NCBI GenBank assembly: GCA_016212665.1
Contig: JACREZ010000016.1
Coordinates: 124,001-188,000, forward strand
Length of the DNA: 64,000 nucleotides
Direction: 5' to 3'
Origin: Ignavibacteriota bacterium
GTDB lineage: Bacteria; Bacteroidota; Ignavibacteria; UBA10030; SZUA-254
The notes under the pieces: generated by a model
The model's input: the letters and a program-made list of their open reading frames with translations, nothing else
Database searches by the model: none
What the model was told of the DNA's origin: nothing
Shown: in pieces, positions 44,703 through 53,360 of the stretch
Position numbering within the stretch: the stretch's first letter is position 1
Layout of the letters: each line of letters starts with the position of its first letter
Translations under genes and position numbers: made by a program

Positions 44703-46613
44703 ATGATAAAGAAAAATGAGACACTTCAACCTTTTTCCACAGAGGTTGCACCCAACGGTTTTTATTTGGCATATCGCCGTTTTTTTGATCAAGTATTCAT
44801 CCAAGATGAATTTGAGCATGACAAACTTCGAAACCTTTATATTTATGACAGACACACATTCTCCGACCCTAAATATATTCCTGGCAAAGGTTGGGAAAAA
44901 ATTGTGGTGTTGAATGATCCAGAATTGCAGAGCGAGTTCGATATGGATAATAACTTTGGCACATACGAGAAAGAACTACTCTCGTTTATATTGGTAAATA
45001 CTAAGCCAAAGATATTAAAAATCGTTGGGGAAATTGGAAGTGGAAAATCTACTTTTCTGCAGCATATGTTTCTCAATTTTCTGCCTGATCAGAGGTTTGC
45101 TGGGAGGGGATTATGGTATCTGCATTTTGATCTTGAAAAAGTGTTTCAGCAATATGAAAATTATGGTTATGAGCAAGTAATTCAACTTCTTGAACAAGAA
45201 TTTCCACGTATGACAAAAAATTCCTCCTTCATCTCAGGTCACGGATTTCCAAATTGTCCCAGCAAAATGCAGGATATTATTGATTTTTTAAAGGATTTGG
45301 TGTACCAACTGCAATCAAACAAAGTTATTATATGTTTCGATAATGTTGATGTATTTAGACCTTCTTTCCAGAAGACTTTTTGGCAGATAGCAGAAGGACT
45401 TGCTAAAGCAACGGGTGCTACATTCATAATTTCCATGAGAGAAATTAACTCAAGATATTTTGAAACCATTTCTAATGCAAGATACATATCATATTTTATG
45501 ATGGAACAACGTCCGCCAGTTCTATCGAAAGTAATTGAGAGACGCCTGCTCCACTTTGCATATGATGACCCGCTGGTGAAGAACGTACGTAGACTGCGGA
45601 TAAAAACAGACGAAATTACAGTTGCATTTTCTGACTTTGAGGAATTTATCAAGAATTTCATAAAGATAATTTTTAGCAACGAAATCATTAGTGCGTTGGA
45701 CAACTTAACAAATTACAACGTTCGAGTCGGATTACGTTGGGTTTTGAGTTTTATCCAGAGTTGGAATTTGAATGTTGTTCAAATGGTATCGAAGCTAACT
45801 AAGTCAATCTGGGTCGGTACAACTGTTGAACATTTTGCAACCTTTGATACATTGTTAAACGCCATAGGCCTCTGGAATCATAAAACATACTTTTCACGGT
45901 GTTCCTCTATTGAGAATATTTTTTCTGCAAACCTAAAAAATTCAGCAAATGACCTTTTAATTAAGTACAGGTGTTTAAAGTATTGTCAGGTTCATGGTGA
46001 TGGAACAACAAAAGAAGGTTTGGTAACACACTTGAAGAAAATATCTTATTTAGATACTGAGATAAGAGAAGCCGTAGACCAATTATTAACACACCCCCGG
46101 AGGCTGTTGTTTTCAAATGATGGTAATGAGTTTGATGATATAGTCACAGTCGGAATTAACCAAGCTGGAAAATATTATCTGAGTAAACTGCTTTACTATC
46201 TTGATTACTTCGAATTGATTTCAGGCGACTGTTTTCTACCTATACGGAATACTAAAATATCAGATGATGATACAAGTTATATCAGCCGTATCATTGAAGC
46301 GATAAAACTGATCAAGTATATTGGCAAAATAGAATTAAGTGAAATAGAAAATGCAACTGGAAATCAAAAACTATCTCTTGAAGAGTATCGGAGAATTTAT
46401 GGAAGCGAATTATTGGCGGTTAGTATTCTGCAAAATATCAAAAGTAATATTAAAATTATCTTCGGATCTATGCGTTCCCACACACTGGCACAGCATCAAT
46501 GCATTAGAACGCTTCGGATGGTTGATTCAATTATCTCAGAACTCTCAAAAAAATATGAAGCAGGTATTTTAGTTTATCCCCAACGGGATAACAATGGAAA
46601 GGTGTCAAATTAA
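44703..46613 (+). CDS. P-loop NTPase of unknown family, possibly STAND/KAP-like
   Basis: A 636-residue protein. Walker A is GEIGSGKST (109-117) and a Walker B-like strand is VIICFDNVDVF (208-218), followed by a sensor-like TFIISMRE. The region after ~300 is helical, with an apparent winged-helix-like stretch (GTTKEGLVTHLKKI), reminiscent of STAND or KAP-type switch ATPases. I do not recognise the family. It follows the regulator by 24 bases and overlaps a 59-codon ORF at its stop, so it is likely the effector or signal-coupling part of the operon. Confidence 0.62.
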   Translation: MIKKNETLQPFSTEVAPNGFYLAYRRFFDQVFIQDEFEHDKLRNLYIYDRHTFSDPKYIPGKGWEKIVVLNDPELQSEFDMDNNFGTYEKELLSFILVNTKPKILKIVGEIGSGKSTFLQHMFLNFLPDQRFAGRGLWYLHFDLEKVFQQYENYGYEQVIQLLEQEFPRMTKNSSFISGHGFPNCPSKMQDIIDFLKDLVYQLQSNKVIICFDNVDVFRPSFQKTFWQIAEGLAKATGATFIISMREINSRYFETISNARYISYFMMEQRPPVLSKVIERRLLHFAYDDPLVKNVRRLRIKTDEITVAFSDFEEFIKNFIKIIFSNEIISALDNLTNYNVRVGLRWVLSFIQSWNLNVVQMVSKLTKSIWVGTTVEHFATFDTLLNAIGLWNHKTYFSRCSSIENIFSANLKNSANDLLIKYRCLKYCQVHGDGTTKEGLVTHLKKISYLDTEIREAVDQLLTHPRRLLFSNDGNEFDDIVTVGINQAGKYYLSKLLYYLDYFELISGDCFLPIRNTKISDDDTSYISRIIEAIKLIKYIGKIELSEIENATGNQKLSLEEYRRIYGSELLAVSILQNIKSNIKIIFGSMRSHTLAQHQCIRTLRMVDSIISELSKKYEAGILVYPQRDNNGKVSN

Positions 46614-46792
46614 TGAACAGATACGAAGCACAAGATCTGTTTAGAGATGTTTCCATCATGCGGTGGAATCGTTATTCTAAAAGACCAACATCGGGAATAG
46701 AAATACATGAGCGATCCCCGCCGGATACCTTATTCAGGTTACATGAGTTCCTCTCCATTCGTTACGCGGTTCCATATATTCTTAGTCCTTAA
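46613..46792 (+). CDS. Short ORF overlapping the NTPase stop (TAATG)
   Basis: 59 codons beginning MNRYEAQDLFRDVS, with several Arg and aromatic residues. It starts at an ATG overlapping the stop of the NTPase gene, an arrangement typical of translational coupling. No homology is recognised. It could be a genuine small component of the operon or a chance frame. Confidence 0.35.
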   Translation: MNRYEAQDLFRDVSIMRWNRYSKRPTSGIEIHERSPPDTLFRLHEFLSIRYAVPYILSP

Positions 46793-46891
46793 TGGAGTCC
46801 CAAGTCCCTATCGAACAAGGTCGACAGTAGAACAGTCCCCCTCATTATTCAGAATTCAAACCAATCTTTAACCCTAAACCTTTAACCATTT

Positions 46892-48346
46892 CTACCTTAC
46901 ATCATACCTCAAAAACCCAATAAACGCTCCGGAAAATGCAATGACAGAAAAGAAAACCAATAACCCGAAATCAAGCATCGGAAATGAGGCGTGCGTCTGT
47001 GGATGTTCATAGCTCGGCATGTCGGAAATGTTCAGCGTGCCTTTCTCACGGGGAGTTGAAAACGAAAATCCTTTTTCCGAATCCATCGTAATACGAATTC
47101 CTCCGGCTTCACCCGATTGCTTTTGCTTCTTGTCGGTGTATTGGTTGAACACATCGCGGTACGAAAGTAAACTCTGTTCATATCGTGACTTGAGATAAAT
47201 ATCTGTTTGTGCGAGGTTCATCACCGCAAGTTGGTAGGATGATGCGGGTGAGAAGCGAGAGAGAATAAATCCCAATTGTTCCTGTACGGCTTTCCGGTTG
47301 CGGAGATCTTCATTCAACTTCACGGAATAGTTGTTGATGTCCCGTTCGACCTGCTTTCTCAGCGAATCCTCCATCACCATTATCGTCCACATGTTATCGT
47401 CCTGATATTTTTCCTGTTCCTCTTCGCTCATGCCGGACATTTGCGCCTGTCGTTCCTGAAATCGTTTCTCCGAATCCTCTTTGAATTGTTCCCACCGGTC
47501 TTTTGCAAAACTATCCCGCTGTCCTTCAATCTCCGCCGCATTCGGTACGGTAACGAGTTGCCCCGCAGTAATAATTCCGACACGGGGAATAATCAGCACG
47601 AGCAAAATCCAAATAACGAAACTCAGAAGAAACGAGACATTCGAGTGTTTCGTCATAGCGGAAATAAAAATTCCGAGAGCCATGAAGAATGTAAAGTACA
47701 ATAACGAAATCCCGGTGAGTTGAAACAGACTGAACCAATGGTACGCGGTAAACGGAATTTGATAGAGCATCACGAGAAGCAAACTGATGGCAAGCGGAAT
47801 GGTGAGCGGAAGGACAAGTCCGAGCCACGAGCCGACAAACTTTGCCGTAATATATTGCACACGCGGAACTGCATTGGAAAAAACCAATTTCAACATTCCC
47901 GATTCCCGCTCGCCATTGATGGAATCGTACGTGAACAAAATAGCAAACAGCGATAACACGATTTGTACGATGAAAGTGAAATCCACAAAACGGAAGAGAG
48001 CGAAAATCGGGTCGTCCGAGTAACTGCTGTGTCGCAGTTTCACCGTGTTGAAGTGGTCAACGCTCGACCATCTGCCGATATCGTTGGTAATTCCCGTAAC
48101 AAAAATGCTGAGCGGGTCCGGCTTCCGGTAAATGCGGTTGCTAACCGCCATCCAATCGGTTTTCTCGCGGAGTTCCCGGTCAACAAGTTGCACTGCTGTT
48201 TCATGTTGCTTCACTGATGAGCGGTACTCCTGAATTCCGATGAACGTGCTGAGCAACATCAGGAGTGAACAAACCGCAAAGGTTGCTGTGAACTTTGGAC
48301 TGAGAAGAATGGACTTGAGTTCTTTTATGATGAGAGTTGTAAGCAT
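46892..48346 (-). CDS. ABC-2 type permease, DUF3526-like (paralogue 2)
   Basis: A 484-residue membrane protein: one N-terminal helix, a long external region, a block of about five helices (~130-270), a charged coiled segment rich in Glu/Gln (FQERQAQMSGMSEEEQEKY) and a final helix ending FIGFLRYDVR. It is clearly paralogous to the gene at 48495-49904, sharing SFxxDSINGERE(S/R)G, SNAVPR-QYI-K and the YDVR end. Two different permeases with one ATPase suggest a heterodimeric exporter. Confidence 0.85.
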   Translation of the reverse strand: MLTTLIIKELKSILLSPKFTATFAVCSLLMLLSTFIGIQEYRSSVKQHETAVQLVDRELREKTDWMAVSNRIYRKPDPLSIFVTGITNDIGRWSSVDHFNTVKLRHSSYSDDPIFALFRFVDFTFIVQIVLSLFAILFTYDSINGERESGMLKLVFSNAVPRVQYITAKFVGSWLGLVLPLTIPLAISLLLVMLYQIPFTAYHWFSLFQLTGISLLYFTFFMALGIFISAMTKHSNVSFLLSFVIWILLVLIIPRVGIITAGQLVTVPNAAEIEGQRDSFAKDRWEQFKEDSEKRFQERQAQMSGMSEEEQEKYQDDNMWTIMVMEDSLRKQVERDINNYSVKLNEDLRNRKAVQEQLGFILSRFSPASSYQLAVMNLAQTDIYLKSRYEQSLLSYRDVFNQYTDKKQKQSGEAGGIRITMDSEKGFSFSTPREKGTLNISDMPSYEHPQTHASFPMLDFGLLVFFSVIAFSGAFIGFLRYDVR

Positions 48347-48494
48347 AATATTATTTCGGATTTCGAATTGCCAAATGCGAATTAGACTTTATTTGATTGA
48401 CGATTTACGTCTATGACCCGTAGGGATTGCAGATTGAGTCAATTTATCATGATGATAACAGGAGACTGAAAACTGTAAACAGGAAACTGCGCTG

Positions 48495-49904
48495 TTAACG
48501 AACATCATAACGAATGAAGGCGATGTACGCTCCCACGAAGAAGAGCAGATTGAAAACAACGAGCAGTCCAAAATCAATCATGCTTGAATTAAAGACCTCG
48601 TTGAGTGTGAACGGGTGATACTCGAACACAGGCATTTCGTACGGGTCAATCTGTTTTGCTTTTTCACCATTAACTTCCATGCGAAAGACCATCATGCGTC
48701 CGCCGGGTACCATTCCTGTTTTTGCTTTGATGAAGTTCGCGTACGATTGCTGATACGCTGTCGCTTCGCTACGGAATTTATCTTTCAGTTGAAGCGATGT
48801 TCCTGAAAGTGTCATCGCCAGAAGTGAGAACGTTGTCGCGGGTGAAACGCGTGCAAGATTCAGTGCAAGATTCTGCTGAACGGTTTGACGGTTTGCTCTG
48901 TCTTCATTCAACTTGCCGGAAAATTCCTGCATCTTTTTATCACGCTCGTCATTTTGTTTTCCCATGAATTGCTGAAACTCTTCCATCTGTTTCATCGGTT
49001 CAGTGGCAGTTGATTTGAACGCAGCCATTTTTTCGCGGTCTTCTTTCCACAATTGTGAGGCGAAGCGATTCTTCTGTGAAGCAAGTTCATCAACGGAAGG
49101 AACATCAACGGCACGACCGGCAAGCAGAACCGATGCACGCGGAATTATCAACACACTCAATATCCAGATGACGAGCAACATCAAAAAAGAATGAGACGAA
49201 GAATGCGTGAGTGCGGAAACAAAAATGGAGAGAGAGAGAAACAATCCGAAGTACAACAATCCCGCGCCGATAACGAGCGTGAGGCGAAGCCATTCATCTG
49301 CATTCAACGAGATACCAAGAAGCGGAAGCGTCAGGCAACCGATGAGGATTGCGATGATGAGAGGAAGACCGAGTGCGAGAAACGAACCGAGTAATTTTCC
49401 GAGAATATATTGCTCGCGCGGTACGGCATTGGCAAACGAAAGCCGGAGTGTGCCGCGCTCTTTCTCTCCGTTGATGGAGTCGAACGCGAAGACGATGGCA
49501 AAGAGGGAAAGAACGATTTGAAAAATAAATTCCAAATCAAGAAAGCGGAAAATGGCAAACATCGGTTCGTCGTTGTAGCGACTGTCATCGGCGGTGAGTT
49601 CGCCGCGTCCCTGCATTTCAATGGTACGACCGATGTCGTTGGAAACGCCGTTCACTAAACTTGCAAGCGGTTGCGGCGGAAGAAAGATGCGATGATTGCG
49701 CACGCTGAACCAATCGGTCAAACCCTCCATCTGCTGGATGTTTTCGCGCTTTGCCGCTTCATACTGTGCGACGCTCACGTGATAATTCTTCGCGCCGATA
49801 GTGAACGAGAGAAGAATCAGTAAAGCGCACACGCCGAAACTCACAGCAAATTTCGTCGAGCTGATGATTTCACGTAATTCTTTTTCGATGATGAGTCGTG
49901 TCAT
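48495..49904 (-). CDS. ABC-2 type permease, DUF3526-like (paralogue 1)
   Basis: A 469-residue protein with the same layout as the neighbouring permease: N-terminal LIIEKELREIISSTKFAVSF, an AFDSINGEKERGTLRL loop, ANAVPREQYILGKLLGS, a run of membrane helices, a Lys/Glu/Gln-rich coiled region (KQMEEFQQFMGKQ) and a C-terminal helix ending AFIRYDVR. It begins 10 bases after the ATPase gene and is separated from paralogue 2 by a 148-base stretch with degenerate repeats. The substrate is unknown. Confidence 0.87.
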   Translation of the reverse strand: MTRLIIEKELREIISSTKFAVSFGVCALLILLSFTIGAKNYHVSVAQYEAAKRENIQQMEGLTDWFSVRNHRIFLPPQPLASLVNGVSNDIGRTIEMQGRGELTADDSRYNDEPMFAIFRFLDLEFIFQIVLSLFAIVFAFDSINGEKERGTLRLSFANAVPREQYILGKLLGSFLALGLPLIIAILIGCLTLPLLGISLNADEWLRLTLVIGAGLLYFGLFLSLSIFVSALTHSSSHSFLMLLVIWILSVLIIPRASVLLAGRAVDVPSVDELASQKNRFASQLWKEDREKMAAFKSTATEPMKQMEEFQQFMGKQNDERDKKMQEFSGKLNEDRANRQTVQQNLALNLARVSPATTFSLLAMTLSGTSLQLKDKFRSEATAYQQSYANFIKAKTGMVPGGRMMVFRMEVNGEKAKQIDPYEMPVFEYHPFTLNEVFNSSMIDFGLLVVFNLLFFVGAYIAFIRYDVR

Positions 49905-49913
49905 GGTTTCTCC

Positions 49914-50690
49914 TTACGCTGCCTGTTCGAGATGTCCCGCCATGTAGTGCATGTACAACTCGACGAGATTGGTTTCTGCCAACTCCCGCGCGGGTTGCTG
50001 CATGATGAGTGAACCTTTGCTCATGATGCCGACGATGTCGGCAATTTCTTTCGCGCGAAAAATATCGTGCGTGGACATGAGAATTGCTTTGCCTTCGCTT
50101 CGAAGCGAATCGAGCAACTTCATAAATTCATATCCGGCTTGCGGGTCAAGTCCGCTTGTCGGTTCATCAAGCAGGATTGCAGGCGCGTCTTTGAGAATCG
50201 CAATTGCAATTCCGCTTTTTTGCCTCATTCCTTTCGAGAATCCTTTGAGCCGTTTATGATGCGCTTCTTCCTGCAAGCCGACTCGAAGCAGAACTTCGCG
50301 GTAATCATTTTTTGTGTACGATGTTTTTCCTCCGAGCCGCGCGAAGAAATCAAGATTTTGAATTGCAGTAAAGTTCGGGTACAACATCACATTCTCCGAC
50401 ACATACGCGAGTTTCCCTTTCGCTCTCAACGGTTCTTTGTGTGTAACAATTCCATCAACTCTCGCTTCGCCTTCTGTCGGTTCAATGAAGTTGAGAAAGA
50501 GATTAATGGTTGTTGTCTTGCCCGCTCCGTTCCCGCCAAGCATCGCGTAAATTTCACCTTGTTTGATACCGAAAGAAACATGGTCGAGAGCGAGAATTCC
50601 GTCCTCATAACGTTTCGTCAGGTTCACGGCTTCGAGTAATAGGTTTCGGGTTTCGGGTTTGGGGTTACTGTTCGATAATTCTTGGTTCAT
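49914..50690 (-). CDS. ABC transporter ATP-binding protein
   Basis: A 258-residue ATPase with Walker A GGNGAGKTTT, signature GFSKGMRQKSGIA (a variant of LSGGQ), Walker B AILLDEPTSGLDPQ and the switch His in LMSTHDIFRAKE. It energises the two DUF3526-like permeases encoded downstream. Its first ~17 residues (with NSNPKPETRN) come from a tandem CGGGTTT repeat, so the ancestral start was probably nearer LLLEAVNLTKRYEDG. Confidence 0.93.
   Translation of the reverse strand: MNQELSNSNPKPETRNLLLEAVNLTKRYEDGILALDHVSFGIKQGEIYAMLGGNGAGKTTTINLFLNFIEPTEGEARVDGIVTHKEPLRAKGKLAYVSENVMLYPNFTAIQNLDFFARLGGKTSYTKNDYREVLLRVGLQEEAHHKRLKGFSKGMRQKSGIAIAILKDAPAILLDEPTSGLDPQAGYEFMKLLDSLRSEGKAILMSTHDIFRAKEIADIVGIMSKGSLIMQQPARELAETNLVELYMHYMAGHLEQAA
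50640..50670. repeat. Tandem CGGGTTT repeat encoding an ABC protein N-terminus
   Basis: Three imperfect copies of GGGTTTC run into GGGGTTACTG. On the minus strand this is AACCCCAAACCCGAAACC and encodes NPKPETRN within the first 17 residues of the ATPase. Confidence 0.75.
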
Positions 50691-50723
50691 TGTTTATTTA
50701 TTTATTGTTGTTTGATTTTTTTT

Positions 50724-50781
50724 CTCTGTGCCTCTGTGTCTCGGTAGTTAAATATAACCACTGAGGCACGGAGACACTGAG
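50724..50781. repeat. Long imperfect hairpin of the GTGTCTCCGTGCC type
   Basis: Two ~27-base arms (CTCTGTGCCTCTGTGTCTCG and its approximate inverse) around an AATA loop, flanked by T-rich sequence on both sides. It lies between the NEW3-protein stop and the ATPase gene, on the minus-strand operon. It may act as an intra-operon terminator or stability element; related to 21363-21407. Confidence 0.7.
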
Positions 50782-50786
50782 TTTTT

Positions 50787-52295
50787 TTATCTCTTCGATA
50801 ATTTAATTCCGAAAATCACCATGCCTGCAACAAGTCCGACGATGAGCAACACGAGCAGGGAAGTTCCGAGAATGTTCGTCTCAGCAACAACTTCCATGAC
50901 GACGGTTTTATCTTCACCGACGACCGGTTGATTGTCGGAAAGGGAAGTCGTACGGATGCGCGCTTCGTATCTTCCGATGCTCACATCGTTCGGGGGAGTG
51001 AAGCGAAGCGTTACCCGTTTTTCTTCGCCGACCTCAAGCGAGGAAATGACATTCGGTTCAATGACTTTTGTCCAGTTGAGCGGCGGGTCAACATTGATTT
51101 CGACATTGTCGAGCCGGCGTGAGCCTTCGTTCACAATTTCAATACTCATTTCCACCGATTCATCTGCTTTGATAGAGTGGAAGAGTTGTTGAGCGCGAAC
51201 GAGTAATCGCCCCTTGCCGCGAGGAAGTATTTCAAGTTTCACAAATCCGATTTTAAGATTTTCGATTTCTTCCTGCGTCCATTGGCGCGATTGAAGATTG
51301 GTTAGTTCTTTCGTTTGTTCTGTCGGAATCACAAGGACAAAAAACTGTATCGGTTTGTCCATCTCAACCGCATTGGCTGCGCGGTCGGGAAGCGTTACAT
51401 CGAGCGCGGCTTTCCGTGTGTTCACATTTTCCATGAACTTAAACTGACTGAGTCGCGCCTGCGTTGACGGGTCTTTGAAAAAGCGATTGAGTTGCGTCGG
51501 TAAATTCACAACTTCAAGATTGAACGTCTTTCCGATGCCTCCGAACAATTCCAGTGTCAAATCGAATGAGGCAGTGTTGCCGAGTTCCGCTTCCTGAGAA
51601 AACTGTTGTGATTGAACAATCACTTTGTTCACAGTAACATCTTTTTCCAAGAACACTTTCAGACTTCGTTGCGAACCGTTTCCGTAAATCATATTCACGG
51701 TGACCGCATCAAGGTCTTGCAAAAGCGTGAAGTCCAAAATCTTCGGTTCACCGAATCGCAACTCGGCAATCTTCGCTTCATACGGCTGACTGATGACGGA
51801 ACTTTCATTGTTGAGCAGAGAAATATACACGTTGTTCACAATGTCTGGTTGAAGAGAACGGAAAAGTTCATCATCAATATTCAGCAACTTCCGGAACTCA
51901 GCGCTTCCGCCCGAAGCATTTTCCACATGAAGCCGAACGCGTTTGCTTCCGTCATTCGCCTGATACTTCATCGCTTTGCTGATGGTTACATATTGCTGTT
52001 CGAACAACACGGCAAGAAGCGATTGCTGATAATTCACTTCCGCATCAGAAAAATTAGCCTGAACACGGTCGAGTTCTGCGTGCGAGATAAGTCCTTTGGT
52101 GAACAATTCTTTCTGCCGCTCGAAATCTTTCCTTGCCGCTTCAAACGCTTCCTTTGCGCGCTTCAATCCGAGAACGCGGTATTGGTCGTCGCGTTGGTTG
52201 TAGTACGTTCCGGTTTGACTCAAACTATCATAAGTAACCAGTAACCAGAAACCGGTAACCAGTAACCAACAAAAGATAAAACGTAGATGATTCAT
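50787..52295 (-). CDS. Membrane-anchored protein with coiled-coil hairpin and NEW3-like domain
   Basis: 502 residues: signal peptide, a coiled-coil segment (~38-105, KELFTKGLISHAELDRVQANF) that resembles the alpha-hairpin of HlyD/TolC-type efflux adaptors, a beta-rich middle, a NEW3-like Ig domain (~385-470, VEMSIEIVNEGSRRLDNVEI) and a C-terminal helix (LLVLLIVGLVAGMVIFGIKL) with a KR tail. The layout suggests a periplasmic protein anchored in the inner membrane, accessory to the ABC exporter encoded downstream. Residues 10-21 of the signal peptide (WLLVTGFWLLVT) are encoded by a GGTTACTGGTTAC repeat. Confidence 0.7.
   Translation of the reverse strand: MNHLRFIFCWLLVTGFWLLVTYDSLSQTGTYYNQRDDQYRVLGLKRAKEAFEAARKDFERQKELFTKGLISHAELDRVQANFSDAEVNYQQSLLAVLFEQQYVTISKAMKYQANDGSKRVRLHVENASGGSAEFRKLLNIDDELFRSLQPDIVNNVYISLLNNESSVISQPYEAKIAELRFGEPKILDFTLLQDLDAVTVNMIYGNGSQRSLKVFLEKDVTVNKVIVQSQQFSQEAELGNTASFDLTLELFGGIGKTFNLEVVNLPTQLNRFFKDPSTQARLSQFKFMENVNTRKAALDVTLPDRAANAVEMDKPIQFFVLVIPTEQTKELTNLQSRQWTQEEIENLKIGFVKLEILPRGKGRLLVRAQQLFHSIKADESVEMSIEIVNEGSRRLDNVEINVDPPLNWTKVIEPNVISSLEVGEEKRVTLRFTPPNDVSIGRYEARIRTTSLSDNQPVVGEDKTVVMEVVAETNILGTSLLVLLIVGLVAGMVIFGIKLSKR
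52231..52270. repeat. GGTTACTGGTTACC repeat inside a signal-peptide coding region
   Basis: Four imperfect copies of a TGGTTAC unit (written on the plus strand as GTAACCAGTAACCAG). They encode the hydrophobic core of the NEW3 protein's signal peptide. Confidence 0.8.
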
Positions 52296-52316
52296 GATTG
52301 AAGATTTAGGATTGAG

Positions 52317-53084
52317 TTAGTCGCCAATCGTCTTCCGAATAACTTTCATCCCGCCTTCTTCTTTCGGTTTCTTAAACGTAATCGTGTAGGTTTTTCCTGA
52401 ACGCAATGTCGCAAGTACAACCTTCTCGCCGACATCGAGTTTCCCGTATGCTTTGGAGAAATCTTTGAAGGAAGAAATTTCTTTACCATTCAGTTTGGTA
52501 ATGACGTCTCCTTTTTTCACATCGGCATCGGGAAGTTTTTCTTCTATATCATCAAACACTTCTGAAATAAACACTTCCTTCCCTTTCGAGCCGATGAGTA
52601 ATCCCACTTGCGGAATTCCCATCATATCCATTTCGCCGCCATCCATTGTTTTGACAATCATCTTCCGTTTCGGAAGTTTCTCCGGGTCGGCTTTATCGAA
52701 CGAAGCGAGCAACATGTCTTCGCCGCGCTTCATGCCGAGTTTAATTGTTGTTCCCGGCTTTGCTTCTTTATAAAGGTTTTGCAAATCGCGGATCGTTTTC
52801 ATCCTCTTCCCGTTCGCCATCAGAATGACATCGTTCAATTGAACGTCAATGTCTTCGTATCCTTTCGGTCGTGCGTTCTCCTCCATGACATTGGTGATGA
52901 CGAGGTCATCTCCTTCTTGTGTGATGAACACAGCAAGTTCGGGAACGTCAAAGATGTCGCCTTCTTCATTGACCCACGTTCCGCCACCTTCTTTCTTGAT
53001 AATCTTTTTTTCTTGCGCAGAAAGAATGGTTGTTGCCGCAATCAGTAGTGCAAAGAATAGTGTGAGATATTTATTATGTTTCAT
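52317..53084 (-). CDS. Exported protein with two PDZ domains
   Basis: A 255-residue protein with a signal peptide (LTLFFALLIAATTILSAQ). Two PDZ-like domains: one around residues 45-130 (DVQLNDVILMANGKRMKTIRDLQNLYKEAKPG) and one around 150-235 (DADVKKGDVITKLNGKEISSFKDFSKAYGKLD). There is no protease domain, so it is probably a peptide-binding scaffold. It is the first gene of the exporter operon, 21 bases before the NEW3 gene, and lies divergent from the two-component system at 53361. Confidence 0.83.
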   Translation of the reverse strand: MKHNKYLTLFFALLIAATTILSAQEKKIIKKEGGGTWVNEEGDIFDVPELAVFITQEGDDLVITNVMEENARPKGYEDIDVQLNDVILMANGKRMKTIRDLQNLYKEAKPGTTIKLGMKRGEDMLLASFDKADPEKLPKRKMIVKTMDGGEMDMMGIPQVGLLIGSKGKEVFISEVFDDIEEKLPDADVKKGDVITKLNGKEISSFKDFSKAYGKLDVGEKVVLATLRSGKTYTITFKKPKEEGGMKVIRKTIGD

Positions 53085-53120
53085 AAAATAAATCCTTGTG
53101 GTATAGTTTAAAAAGTAACT

Positions 53121-53229
53121 GTCATTACGAGGAGTCCCGATGAAATCGAGACGACGAAGTAATCTCTTACAATGATTTCAGATTCGCCATGAGATTGCTT
53201 CGCCTCGCTGAAGCGTGGCTCGCAATGAC
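53121..53229. repeat. GTCATT-GAG...GCAATGAC inverted repeat
   Basis: The ends GTCATTACGAG and CTCGCAATGAC are approximately inverted, with inner GAAGTAATCTC / GAGATTGCTTC arms. From general knowledge this is a widespread dispersed repeat type. It occupies the divergent promoter region between the PDZ gene and the histidine kinase. Confidence 0.7.
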
Positions 53230-53360
53230 TTGGTGGTCTTTGTTTTGTACACGCATAACTTACCGAAACTGTTTCGATTCTCCGAGTTAAAAAACGTTAT
53301 TTAGTGTTAACAAATGTTAATGCACGTGGTTGTTTACTCTGAAACTCGTACATTTGTGCA

